This document shows positions 1-11,529 of a stretch of DNA of 64,000 bases, one piece after another (position 1 is the first letter of the stretch; each line of letters opens with the position of its first letter). Both the position numbers and the translations under genes were made by a program. The notes beneath the pieces were generated by a model. That model saw only the letters and a list, made by a program, of their open reading frames with translations, was not told where the DNA came from and ran no database searches. Source of the stretch: Nothopassalora personata (lineage: Eukaryota > Ascomycota > Dothideomycetes > Mycosphaerellales > Mycosphaerellaceae); NCBI GenBank assembly GCA_033816765.1, contig CM066292.1:4154001-4218000 (forward strand). The letters are read 5' to 3'.

Positions 1-2
1 GC

Positions 3-2410
3 CTTTATTAATAAGTATCTAGATTATAGTAGGCTATTAGTAGAATTTAGAGGGCATTAATCTAGCGTATAAGGATCGGCCGTAAGGGTATAGATCGTAA
101 GCAAATTCTAGAGCCTAGTAATCTTACCCGGTGCAACAGGGAGGCTAAAGTACGTAGTATTGATCCGCAATCGGCTAAGAGTAGGGAGATCATTAGAAGA
201 CACCGCCTAGCCGTCTATAAGGATAGCCTTCTATACTTTATAGAGGGTACTATTACTAAGAAGTCCGCGTCCCTAGAGGACAGCATAGATTAACCTAGAC
301 TATCTAGCTAGTAATAGCTACGTTAGCTACTACCGGGTGGTAAAGGTAAAGGACGTGTAAAGAGTACTACGCTAACTCTACTACTAGCTTCTACCTAGCC
401 TACAGTCCTATCGAGAGGCGGTCGTAAGTCGAGTCGACTTAAGTAGCTCCGTATAGGCGAGAGTATAGGTAAGGGTATAACTACGCCTACTCGATCCTCG
501 CCTAACCGAACGCTAGATAGCGCACCTATACGCGAGGGCAGTTCGCTAGGTACACCGGTTAGCACCCTACGATCTACTCCGACCTTAACTAAGAATAGTA
601 ATCCGATACTTACTATATTACCTTCGGCTATAATTAGGGATGTATTAGTCTTTAAGGATTAGATCCTATAAGAAGACGAGGCCCTCCGGATTAAGCGCGC
701 TAACTGCACCTACAATAAGCGGTACTATAGCATTAAGTTTAGAAACTCGATTAATATAGATAGCATTAACTAGCTACCTAAGTACCGGATAGCGGGCCTT
801 AAGATGCTCGAATATGCTGTCTCGGACGTTCTTAAGAGGGATAGTAAGGTTAGCGCTATAATGTACGATTAGTATATTCGAGATTTCTACTATAAGGCCC
901 TCTACTTCGTTACGAATCCCGGTATTACCGCTAATACCCTATGTAAGCGCGCGCTTAAGGTCTAAGACTAGCTCTTTAAAGGTAAGAGTTTTTCAGCTAT
1001 TAAGGTAAAGAATAGGTCGTGGTTTTGCCCTAATAAGCGTAGTTAGAAGACTGTTAACCCGCTTAGCTACCTCCGCGTTCGAGGTAAAGTCGGTACTACG
1101 AGTAGTATCGTTACGTATACTAACTATAACTAGATCCTCGACAAATTTAGTATCGATAAAGCTAACTAAGCCGATCTTAATAGCACCGGTACCTACATTA
1201 ATAGTAACATGCTATACTAGTATAATAACGCTAAACTAGCGCCGCGGGTTAAAACAGTTAGAGAGATAATAAGTCGAGAATTCGACGTGTACCGATAGTA
1301 CCTACGAGAATTGAATAAGGTTAGTAACGGCGGCGTCTACTAGAACATGTAGTATTCTCTAAGCTAATAGATTATACGACAAGACCCCGGGCTATGGCTC
1401 TTATAAGTAGCTCTATACCCTTATTACTGCACTCGGTTTATCTCCTTCCCTAGGCCTACGATTTTCAGCTTTAATAGGGCTCATTAGGGGGGTGACGCGA
1501 ATACTATAGTGCAGTATACTAGGGTCGACTTAAACCTCGAAATTAAAAACTACTAGACTAGTAACCGGCTTAACATGCTATACTCTCTTAACTTAGAGGG
1601 CACTAGTAGGCCGGAGTTTTTACACGGTTTTCATAAGTAAGGGAATGCTAGAGAGTTTATCTAGTAGTGCCGGATTAACGACTATATAGAAGACGGCCGA
1701 TTTAAGCGTTTCTTCTCGGTTAGGGTCTAGAATTACCTAAGCAAGAATAGCATTAGCTAGTTTAGAGAGGACCTAAGCGCTAGGTAAATGCGGGTAACTA
1801 CTATAGGCGTTCTAATAAGGTAGGCCGTACATAAGAAGACGCTACGTTAGATTAACCCTTACTTTATCGAGATCCGCGACGATGACTATCTTAAACTCTA
1901 GAGAAGCTAGAGCATGTACTAGGTAATAGACCTCTATCGTAACTTTAAGACGCTAAGCAAGAGCGCTGTAGGGTTTAAGTATCGACGCCTAGTACCCGGC
2001 TATCCTTTTCCTACGGCCGTATACCTTAGTAGCATTAGCCCTCTGTCCAATGCCCTAGCGGGTTTAAAGTCTTAGAACGATAACGAAGTCATCCTTAATG
2101 CTAGAAGGTAGCTTAATGCTACGGTCCGCCTAGACTCGGAGCTCTTCTATAAGAAGATGCATAATTAGCGCGTCCGAGCTATGAAATTAATAGATAAGTA
2201 GCTTAGCTTAGTTACTACTCTCGAGTAGATGTGCTTTATAAGCGAAGGGCGTAATAAGAGCTTCTTCCGTAACTACTATAGAAACTTCACTAGCTAGCTA
2301 CTTAGGGACGCGTCTAGTGAGACTAGTGTTAGCTACGATAACGAGTAGGTCTAGATAAAGGAGTTATATAAGAATAAGTGGAACTAAGTAGTTAGTGCGG
2401 GTTTATAGGC
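3..2410 (+). pseudogene. RIP-degraded long gene relic, unknown product, open at left edge
   Basis: One plus-strand frame (codons starting at positions divisible by 3) can be read for about 800 codons with no frameshift. Nearly every interruption is TAG or TAA, the stops that CpA/TpG-to-TpA mutation makes from CAG, CAA and TGG. The residues between stops look like globular protein, for example RRHRLAVYKDSLLYF near 200 and IEIRDDDYLKL near 1880. The start lies outside the window. I do not recognise the family. Because RIP acts on duplicated DNA, the gene was probably multicopy or carried on a repeat. Function unknown. Confidence 0.6.
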
Positions 2411-2454
2411 TCCTAATTCTAGTTTATTTCCGGCTATAGCTATAGCCTATAGGA

Positions 2455-2527
2455 TTCTAGTTCTAATTCTAGTTCTAATTCTAGTTCTAATTCTAGTTCT
2501 AATTCTAGTTCTAATTCTAGTTCTAAT
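2455..2527. repeat. 12-bp tandem repeat, about six units
   Basis: The unit TTCTAGTTCTAA is repeated about six times without interruption, just after the recognisable end of the decayed reading frame. If it was translated it would give alternating hydrophobic residues (LILV type), so it may be a low-complexity coding tail or simple non-coding expansion. Confidence 0.85.
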
Positions 2528-2529
2528 GC

Positions 2530-3380
2530 TTCGGGTATAGGTACTTCTAGTCCTTAGATCTTACTTGTTTCTTATAGTTACTTATCTTCCCTTAACTTAC
2601 TTTCTAGTTACGCGGTAGACTCGTCTTTAGATTTATTAGGTTACTAGTACTAACGCTCACTTGTCTTATGAATGGCGTTTACGTTATTCGACTATCTAGC
2701 CCGCTCGATTAATGCTAACATAGCTGTCTATTCCCTCGCCAGTTTCGTAGCATACGTTAGTACAGTGCGACGGATGCGAGTCGCGGTTATTAACGTTATT
2801 ATCACGGTCTCTGTTAGAAGGATCCTTTCGATCTCTATAAACTATCGCTAGTAGGCCCTAGGATTGCCTAACATCTTATGTGTTAAGCTAAATGGTAGGG
2901 TGAGCTACTATACTACTATAAGACTACCTTAGCTTATAGCGACTAACTACACTACCTGTGTTGCCCGGGCTCACTACTTTAGAACCTAAGGACAGGTTCG
3001 TAATAGGGGAGGATATATTAACGACTAATGGGTTGTGTTAACCTTAGGTTTAGAGGGGGTCCCTTAGGTCTAACTTACCCTAATTTCATTTAGGTTTAAT
3101 TGGACATTTAGGTAAGCTAGTAGGACCTAGTATAGCTATTAAGATATATACTACGTAGCTAAGCATTGTAAGCGTAGCATTAAGGTACCAATTCAATTTA
3201 TACCTCTCGAGTAGAGGGCATAGGGGTTTAGGGTCCGCTAATCTTCTTATTTATCTAGCTACTGCGCTACTCGTCACGTGACCTGATTTCCCGGTCCCGG
3301 GACCGGCAAATACCCCTACTTACGTAAGCACCGCTCTATACCACTATAACTCGGACAGGCCTACATAGGGTAGTTAGTAG
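2530..3380. other. Non-coding spacer with milder RIP
   Basis: No convincing reading frame is visible. CpA and TpG dinucleotides are commoner here than in the flanks (for example around 2670-2860 and 2950-3110), so this stretch was hit less hard. It could be a non-repeated remnant or a younger LTR, but I cannot define termini. It contains the perfect palindrome at 3291-3306. Confidence 0.4.
3291..3306. repeat. 16-bp perfect GC-rich palindrome
   Basis: CCGGTCCCGGGACCGG is perfectly self-complementary. After one C/C mismatch, TTT on the left pairs with AAA on the right. It lies just upstream of the 5' truncation of the decayed gypsy pol. It could be a hairpin or dyad binding site; nothing shows which. 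Confidence 0.7.
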
Positions 3381-5336
3381 ACATTAATAGTACCTACTAA
3401 GTATAATTATAAGACCTATAACTAGGAGCTACTAGTAGTAGTAGAGGTATTTAAGTATTAGCGACCGTACCTCGAAGGCGTATCGTATATAATTTAGGTA
3501 CTAGTCGACTATACGAACCTATAGGGTTTTATAATAGTAAAGTAGCTAAATAGGAGGTAAGCTCAATAAGCGACGTTTCTATAATCTTTTGACTTCGTAG
3601 TAGAGTATAGGCTAGGGAAGAGTAACCTAGCTAATACGCTATCGCGACGTAGTAACTACGTACACGTAGCGTAGTAGACGTCGAACTTACTTCCTACGCT
3701 ATAAAGTAAGTTATCTTTCTAAAAGGAATCCCTATTAAGAGAGGACGAGCCTATAGTAAGGCACGTAACTGCTACCTACGAGAAGATATAGGATAAGGCA
3801 ACGATAATAGTAGTAGGAGCCTACGAGCCGTAGAAGACCCGATTGCTACTAGTAAGAGTATACGCTATAATAATATAAGGCGGCCTAAGTAAACTACTTA
3901 TACTACTAATAAAAATCGTATAGGGGAGAGACGATAGGTACGTCGTATACTTATTATAGGCGCCTAGCGAAGGGGACGCTAAGGATTAGTATATAAAAGA
4001 CGGGTTAGTCTATCGTAGAAACGCGATTATAGTACCCGAAGATTACGTAGTAAGAGTATAGCTACTCTATATATATTATAACGACCTACTAGTAGGGTAC
4101 TTTAGTAAGGTAAAGACTAAAGAGCTACTACGACGTTACTACTAGTAGGAATTACTTAGTAAGGATATAAGAGAGTATATTAGAAACTATAGAGCGTATT
4201 AGACCTCGAAGGCGAGACGCTATCGACCCTACGGCGAGCTATAGCTACTACCTAGGCTAGACGGTCTATAGTAAGAAATTACTATAGATTTCATTACGGA
4301 CCTACCGCTAAGTAAGCGAGGAGAATACGTATATAATACGATCCTAGTAATCGTCTACCGCTACTCTAAAATAAACTTATATATTCCTACGACTAAGATA
4401 TATATAGCCGCGGAGCTTACGAGGATCTTACGAGACGAAGTTGTACGGTATTATAGTATCTTAGCGGGTATAGTAAGTAACCGCGGGTTAGTATTTATAA
4501 GTAAGTTCTAAAGTAACTTCTACTTCGAGGCGTAGGTAAAGCGTAAGCTATCTATAGCTTTTTACCCTTAGACTAACGGTTAGACTAAGAGGGTAAACTA
4601 AACCTTAGAATAGTACCTTCGTTATTACTATAGCGAGAACTAGATAGAGTAGGCTAAGTAGCTAGCTATTACTAAATTCGTATATAATAATAGCATCTAC
4701 CCTACGCTACGTATAAGCCTATTCGAGATAGCGTATAGTTAGAGACCTAAGATTACCCTAATACCTATAGGATCTCGGAGCAAGATCCGGGAAGGGGAGG
4801 TACTAGTAGCGGTAGACTTAGTTAACCGTATACGAGAAATGCGCGCTACGCTTATAAAGCGTTAGGAGATTATAGTAGCCGACTAGACTCGCTACTATAA
4901 TAAGACTTATAAGGCTAAGAGCTATTGCGTAGGCAATATAGTCTTATTATCTACGAAGAACCTAAGGTTAGCATTACCGAAGAAGAAGATAGGTCCGAAG
5001 TTTATTAGACCGTCCCGTATTATCGACGCTATTAGTTCCTAGGCGTACCGCCTAGTACTACTAGCTAACTTAAGAATTTATAATATATTCTATATATCCC
5101 TCCTTAAGCCGTACGCGGGTAGCGAGAAGGATAGAGGCACTATACCCCTCGCTAATAAGGACGGGGAATATAAAGTAGAGGTAGTACTAGGAAAGTGTAA
5201 GTATAAGGGTAAGGTATAGTACCTAGTACGATAGAAGGGCTATCTAGAGGAATATAATAGCTAGGAGCTAGTATAAGGACTTACGAATACTACGCGTATA
5301 GTAGCCGAATATAAGGCGTTAGCGAAGACGGTATAA
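3381..5336 (+). pseudogene. RIP-degraded Ty3/gypsy (chromovirus) pol fragment
   Basis: A single plus-strand frame covers the end of reverse transcriptase/RNase H, integrase and a chromodomain. Recognisable pieces are an RNase H segment YNYKTYNQELL near 3402, LNRRQA near 3555, an integrase core with the HPQTDG equivalent read as YPQTNGQTKR near 4565, a GPKFIRPSRII segment (GPY/F-like) near 5000, and a chromodomain with YLVRQKGYLEE near 5220. Many His, Cys and Trp codons have become Tyr or stop, as RIP predicts. The gag, protease and most of the RT are missing, so the copy is 5'-truncated near 3380. It cannot be active. Confidence 0.85.
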
Positions 5337-5520
5337 GCCGGCGGAAGGATCCGCGAAGGCTACGCGTATAGTAGTCGAATATAAGGTGTCTACGAAGGCC
5401 GTATAAGGCGCCGAAGTAAGGGTATAGATTATATATTTAGGCCTTAACCCTTCGGTAGCCGGATATAAGGACCTTACCCTTTAGATATAACCTCCTCCTT
5501 TTACTAATAATACGGGGGGA

Positions 5521-5741
5521 TGCCTATCCGATAGTATCTATATTAATAGTAGTCTCTACCCCTAATAGCAAAATTAGCTATAACCTATATATAAGATACT
5601 AACTCTTAGTATACTCTATCTAATTAAAAGGCTCGCTTACTTAGTTAAGTAAACACCTCCGATAGTAATAATATTAGAGAGGGAGGTAAGAAGAGAGAAG
5701 AGTAGAGAGAAGATTATTCATTTAAAATAAAGTTTTATAGG
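5521..5741 (+). repeat. Probable decayed 3' LTR of the gypsy relic
   Basis: A purine run ending GGGGGGA at 5514-5520 sits 3' of the decayed pol and is followed directly by TG, the layout of a polypurine tract plus LTR start. The right end is placed at a possible CA-derived TA near 5741 and is uncertain. I could not find the matching 5' LTR, as expected for a 5'-truncated copy. Confidence 0.35.
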
Positions 5742-7080
5742 CGCGCTACGGCGCTACGTAGACAATAGATAGGCGCGTAGTAGGCGGCTAATATACGCGG
5801 AGCGCGCGATTACTTGTTATTATCGTCCTTATTATCCTCCTTATTATACTCGGCCCGTAGGGCTAGTAGTACGAAGGCCCTATCGGCCGTAGTAGTATTA
5901 ATGTTTCTAGCCTATAAGAACTATAATTACGGTTAGTATAGGACACGTATACAATATATATAGTACTTACGGCACGGCCGAGCTTAAAGAGCCTATTAAG
6001 GGCCCTATTCTACTCTTACTATAGAACTACGGACGTAGTAGCGGCGGCGGAGGAGGGGGTAGTAGTCGCGGAGGCGTCGGCGAACCGTACGTAGGTGTCG
6101 CCTAGGCGCTTATTCTTATAGGCGCTAAACTACTTCTTAGCCTAGGAGGAGGTTAGCCGATTTATATAGGGAGCGATAGTACGCCGTACGCGGCGAGCGT
6201 AGGGAGCGCTAGCGAGGCGTAGTACTTACCTCTAAGATCTACTCGCCTAGCTCGGCGTAGAGCTTATACTACTAGTCTAGAGCATCCTACTCCTACTTAG
6301 TAATAGGATTACTAAGCCCCTAGATAAGCTTATTGCGCTGGGCGCGGGCGGTACGTAAGCGAGCTACTATCTACGCGATAGCGACGCTAGTATTACTAAT
6401 ATATAGGTACCTATTACTCCTATAGCGCCTATACTTCTTAAGTAACTCGCCGGTAGTAATAATATTATACGTATCTCACTCGTCTACTATACTATTAGTA
6501 AGCGTATCGTAAGTAAAGAGCGTAGTAAATACTTACTAGTTACGAAGTATAGGAGATACCGTATATACATCTTAATGTCTATACCTAGACGCTAGGCTAG
6601 TAATAACTTAGGGGTCTACGGCCCTAATACGCTAAACTTACGCTTCGCTAGCGTATCTAGTACGCTAAGCGCGCTAGACATCTATAGTTGTAGTATTAGT
6701 AATAGTATTAGTAGTACTAATAGGCTTCCTATAAGGGCCTCCTAGCGGAGCTAGTCTTAGATAGCTTCGTCTAAAGCTATAGTAGTACTAGCGGGTCGCT
6801 AGATAGTCGCTAGCGAGGAGCTAGTAGATCGCTAGTAGTACGGGTGCGGTACGCTACGAGAACGTAGTATAAGAAAAAAAAGAAGGAAAAGGAGGGAGAG
6901 GGCATACTTCTTAAACCCTCAAGTTAGTTAACTAGGTAACTATAACTTTACCTAACTATACCTAGATAACGACACGTACGATACCCGTAGGCGGGTCGTA
7001 TAGTAACGGAACCCGCGAGAAGTAGATAGATTACTTATATAGAAACCTTCTAAAGCCGCGAGCTAAGGGTAGCTCGTCTT
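5742..7080 (-). pseudogene. RIP-degraded minus-strand coding traces, unknown
   Basis: Read on the minus strand, about 6160 down to 5830 gives an extended frame with mainly RIP-type stops, containing AKKQFSAYKNKRLGDTY and a Thr/Ala/Ser-rich stretch. The rest, up to about 6900, is short open pieces only. A gag-like or transposon-borne protein is possible but there is no diagnostic motif. 6900-7080 is unassigned. Confidence 0.3.
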
Positions 7081-7092
7081 AGAAGGGGAGGT

Positions 7093-7280
7093 AGTTATAA
7101 GGGTAGCCTATAGCTAACCCTTATATATAATGCGGCTATACCCGGCTTAGTATACCGCACGTAACGCGTATATATATACTAGGAGACGCGTATAGCGTCT
7201 ATAGAAGAAAGTAAGCTTTAGTTTATCTACGATTAGAAGGTCGTAGGCGTACTATACATTACGACATTCCCTTATAACCT
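7093..7280. repeat. LTR-like unit of about 188 bp with 10-bp terminal inverted repeats
   Basis: GTTATAAGGG at 7094-7103 is matched by its exact reverse complement at 7269-7278. A purine run (AGAAGGGGAGG) lies immediately to the left, as a polypurine tract would, and a TATATATA run lies inside. Size and ends suit a short gypsy LTR or a MITE. No target duplication is visible after RIP. Confidence 0.4.
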
Positions 7281-7756
7281 AACGGTCCTAATAACTAGGA
7301 AGAGTAGTAGTAGATAATCTAGCTAAGGAGATAGGGATAAGATAACTTATAGGGGTAAGGGCGGTCTCCTAGCCTATTTCTCATTACTTTTACTTTAAAT
7401 ACTATAAATAGGGGTTTATAGTAATAAACTAGGCCTCGCCTTTAAAGGCGGTCTTAAGATAAGCCTTACTTATATCCTAGTTATATAAGCTAGGAAATAG
7501 TAGTTCTAAACTTATAAATAAATCTAGCCTTTTTTACGAATAAATTTAGAGTTTTATATCTATATCTAAACGAATAAAATACGAATACGTATAAATAAAC
7601 GAAACACTTACGATAAATAAATGTAGTTATAGCAGGAAGCCCAACTTTAGTATATTAGATAATCTATCGAGTACGTACGTTAAACTAAAGGTACCGGGGT
7701 TAGTCCTAACGCGCTAGAGTAGGTCCCGACATATCCCGGTCGCGTTATTACTTAAA
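7281..7756. other. Decayed intergenic sequence
   Basis: Strongly TpA-rich sequence with no readable frame or repeat that I can define. It lies upstream of the next decayed gene and may include its old promoter. Confidence 0.4.
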
Positions 7757-9114
7757 ATGACCGCCCGACTTACCTAAACCTACGAAGGATAGCGTAATAC
7801 CTACGGATAGCCTAGCTCCGTACGTACTATCGATATAACTATTAGCGTTATAGGCGTATTAGGCTACCAATAGCGACGTATAGTCCTAACTTAATAATAT
7901 TAAACCGGAATAATATAAGGCGTAGTTACGTACGTTTTTCCTACGTAACGGGAGCGATATATTGTTACTAGAGAGGCTAATAAGCTATAGCGAGAACGAG
8001 ATACTAGCCGATATACTAAAGGCTATACCTAAAGGGCTAGGTAACTACCTCGAAGATATCTCCTATATAACCGCGCTAGTATAGAGATATACTATAATAT
8101 ATTATATCTAGAATATAGCGACTAGTCCGGCGCTACGATAGCTAATAGTATTCCTATAGTATCTTAAATATAATAATTTCGTAAAGGTAGGTATTATACT
8201 AGGTACTTTAATAGACGCTACTTAATATAGTAGCCTATATATTATCGAAGATAAACAGGGCCTAGATTAGTTTAACAAAGTACAAGACGGTTACAACCTT
8301 AGCTTCCTCGACCTATTAAGCGCGCTAAAACGTATCCTATTTAGTATCGCTACCTATTATAAAGGCGGATTATTAATTACCGATATAAAGAGAGAATAGC
8401 TCCGCGCTCGATAGTACTATCTAGCTAGTAATATAAGGGGAGCGTCTACGAGGCAATTATCGAAGAAGACCTCGGTAATCGGTACTAATATCGATTATAT
8501 AGTATAAGCTATCGGTACCGGGGACTAAATAGGGCGTCGTTACGCCGACGCTTTCTTCCCGGAGCTAAAAGAGGATAAGATTAAGATCTATAGCCTTCCC
8601 TTAGGGCTACTTTGTAGTGCGAAGAGGAAAGTATTAAGTAGGGGTAGGAGCTTAATTAGCGTAAAGAGATTAAGGAAGTGTTATATTCGGAAGGGACCTA
8701 ATATAGAGGCGACGAATAGAGAGGATACTAATAATAAGAGAGTTAGGAAGACGCTACCTTCCTCTACGTAGGGGCCTCGCGGTATTATATATTAGGGGCG
8801 GAACCTTAAGGAGGCTATACGGATAATCTTAGATACTACCCTAGCCGATTAAGCGGAATACGAGGAGTTATTATACGAGGACGGGTATAATAGTATTAAG
8901 GCGTTATTATCGCTACTTAGGTACGGATAATAGGAGAGACTAGAGTATTAGATATACTATAGATATAGTACGTAGGAATAGTAGGGATATAATCTTCTAT
9001 AATATACCCTAACGAGGATAGCTCTAAGAATAAACACGTAAGGGGGGTACTAAGCTCGGTACGCTAAAGGATAATATATATAACGATACTAGATAGCGGC
9101 TAGTAGTACCCTGA

Positions 9115-9119
9115 CCTAC
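9115..9119. repeat. Target site duplication, left copy (CCTAC)
   Basis: The five bases before the solo LTR match the five after it at 9468-9472, as expected for LTR-element integration. Confidence 0.85.
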
Positions 9120-9467
9120 TGTTACGGAACAGTGTTATCGGTGCAAATGGTTGGACAACGGAGCAGGAAACCAGACGAAGCTGCAGACATGGATGCCTGG
9201 GGAGTCACGTGACAGAGCGATCAGGACTGATCGGTCCTGATCACTCTTGATCAGTTGATCAGACTCGCTCAGGGCAGAGCAGGACAGATCACGCCAAGAC
9301 ATGGCACTATATAGACGACGCTTCTTTACGAGTAGATAGGAGCCTCGTGCTCAACTCATTTTAAGTATACACCATATACTGTTTGGAACCACTACCTTCA
9401 TAACTGATTGAGACATCCCTGCAAAGATCCAAGCCCGAGTTGTGATAACGTACAGCGGTTCCTAACA
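9120..9467. mobile_element. Un-RIPped solo LTR, 348 bp
   Basis: It begins TGTTACGGAAC and ends GGTTCCTAACA, near-complementary TG...CA termini, and is flanked by CCTAC on both sides. CpA and TpG are at ordinary frequency, unlike the flanks. Promoter-like features if read on the plus strand are CACGTG at 9207-9212, several TGATC/GATCA dyads at 9218-9263, and a TATATA box at 9309-9314. It is too short for a whole element, so it is probably the product of LTR-LTR recombination. Superfamily is uncertain; 5-bp duplications fit both copia and gypsy. Confidence 0.85.
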
Positions 9468-9472
9468 CCTAC
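9468..9472. repeat. Target site duplication, right copy (CCTAC)
   Basis: Direct duplicate of 9115-9119, following the terminal CA of the solo LTR. Confidence 0.85.
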
Positions 9473-9699
9473 GAGGATTCTACTAACGATACTAGATTAG
9501 GCTTCGCCGAACTATAAGACGAAGTAGAGCGATATATATCGGCTTATTACAAGTAGTGTTATACGCGCTACGTTTAATAGGATATAAGTATAGTCGGACG
9601 TAAGATCGCGGGTAGCGTAAACGATATCGTAATTATAGGTAATAGAAATAATATATTACTTAGAAAGGTCTAAGCTAAAAGATAGAGGCTAAAAACATT

Positions 9700-11460
9700 T
9701 ATAGACTTAGATCTATCTAGGCCTAGTAGCTACTACCTAATACGTCTAGCCTATTTGGAACTAACTTAAGCCTTACGTACGACCCTTAGAGCTATAGGTA
9801 TCTAGTAGCGCTAGCCGCCTTAATATATACTATAGGCCGCCTAGGACGTAGCGAGGACTTCTTCATTTCTAAAGTAACTAGCCTAGGTTTCTAGTACCTT
9901 ACGAAAGAGTAATGTCGTTATTACCCTCGCTATTATCGTTATTACCCTTACTATCGTTGTTATTACCCTTACTATTATCGTCAGTAGACTCGCTATTATC
10001 GTCGGTAGACTCGCTATCGTTATCGGTAGACTCGCTATTGTTATTAGTAGACTTACTATCGGGAGAAGGGGAGCGCCCTAGGGTATCCTACCTCTTAGTA
10101 GCGTCCGTAGTACGAGAGGCCGATAACGCGACCTTAATATAATCGGAGGGGTAGTCGATAGATTTTACTACGGCCTTAAGGATATCTATAAGCTAGTTAG
10201 TAACTAAGCCTAGATAAAAGTAGATAACTAAACGATCCGACTTAGAAAGGTCTAACTACTATAAAGACTTAGATCTTTCTAAGTTAGAATATATTTAACT
10301 TACCGGTCCGGGTAAGATAGGCAATACGGGTAGCGTTAGAAGATAATATAACCTTATCAGCGGTATCGAGGATATATATAGTAACCGTATTTATATTAAA
10401 GTTCGCGGCCGGGACGTCGCGGAACTTATATATACCTAAACCGGGAGTCTCGGTCTTAGGGGTTAAGCTAACTTCTAGGCGCGCGTTAAGGTATAGTTTA
10501 GTAGAAGCGGAGGTTATAGGTTTCTTCTCGGCCTTAAGCTTAGTAAGGAGCTCTCGCGCGGGAAGGCTACCGAGAGTAAAGCGAAATAGTTATTTATCCG
10601 AGAGTATGTTCTTCTTCTACGTATCCTTAAGGTCGAGCTAGGCGGGGTATATACGGGTAGTACGGATACTAAATATAGATTATATAAGGGTATTAGTAAG
10701 GACGTTTAATATACGACTCTTAATATTAGAGTTACGGTAGGCGAGAACCTCTTCGTTATTATTAGCGAGTCGTAATATAAACTCCTTATCCTATAGGCGG
10801 CTAAAGGGGTCGTTATAGCGAATAGTATCTATACGTATAGGATCTATCTTAGTAGTAACCTTAACCTACTCGACGAACCGGCTTTAGTACTTAGCCTATA
10901 GAGCCTAGTCGACACTCTCGTTAGTGTATAGGATATAGTATATTATAGCGTAGAGCTAACCGATTTAGTTTATCCGGCCGCCTATCTATAAGATAGCGCG
11001 TAGACTTAGGTAGTCTATAACGATTATAACGTAGCTACCTTCCTAAAGGTTAGTAGACTCGGTAGCCGAGCGTAGCAAATAGATAAGGACCTATATACGA
11101 GGGTCGGTATTAAAGGCTCGTTTAGCGAGTACACGGGTCCGGTTCTTAATACCTACCTAGATAATACAATATTCGAATCCGAGGAGAATATAGACAATTT
11201 CCGCTAGTATAATCGAGATAGGTTCGTAGTAATAGATTATAACTTTTTTATTCCCCTATACTAGGTATCGGTAGAGTAGGAAGACTAAGATTTAATACTT
11301 AAGGGACAAGCAAATAATCTAATTAAGATACTTAGCCTAGGTATTAGGCTTATAAGACTAGAGATCGTTCTTCGTAGAGGCGTAGTAGAAGGAGAATAGA
11401 TCGGTCTTACTATAGGCCCTATACAACGCGGTTAGCCTAGTCTATAGAATATAGTACGGA
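9700..11460 (-). pseudogene. RIP-degraded minus-strand gene, distal (3') exons
   Basis: Minus-strand frames with RIP-type stops can be followed in pieces: a Ser/Asp/Glu/Thr-rich tract at about 9915-10060 (SESTDD-like units) and globular stretches between 10330 and 11440. The pieces are separated by the palindromic blocks near 10241-10283 and 11471-11514. One of these blocks adjoins GTAAGT on the minus strand (about 10307-10312), a good 5' splice site, so they may mark introns. This continues the gene at 11530-12500. Product unknown. Confidence 0.45.
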
Positions 11461-11529
11461 GATATATATAACTTAGAAAGGTCTAAGTAAATTAACAACT
11501 TAGACTAATCTAAGTCGGGGAGTAACTTA

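Larger units (their letters stand above)
7757..9660 (+). pseudogene. RIP-degraded plus-strand gene, split by a solo LTR
   Basis: A possible start ATG at 7757 opens a short frame (MTARLTQ after restoring Gln); from about 7800 a second frame, in the phase of positions divisible by 3, runs to about 9119, and after the solo LTR it resumes in phase at 9473 and continues to about 9650. Nearly all stops are TAG/TAA of RIP type. Protein-like segments include GNYLEDISYITALV and RRYADAFFPELKEDKIKIY. The insertion duplicated CCTAC, and removing the LTR plus one duplicate restores the phase. I do not recognise the family. It converges with the minus-strand gene to its right. Confidence 0.6.

Noticed and set aside
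1440..1640. A 2-oxoglutarate/Fe(II) dioxygenase-like core (HQGGD...VDLNL...LHGFHK) in the first decayed gene.
   Set aside because: The His of the required H-x-D is not present and the Arg codon there is not a RIP product of His, so the resemblance is too weak.
9912..10142. Open 76-codon plus-strand frame rich in Leu/Ser.
   Set aside because: It is the antisense of a Ser/Asp-rich repeat tract in the minus-strand decayed gene.
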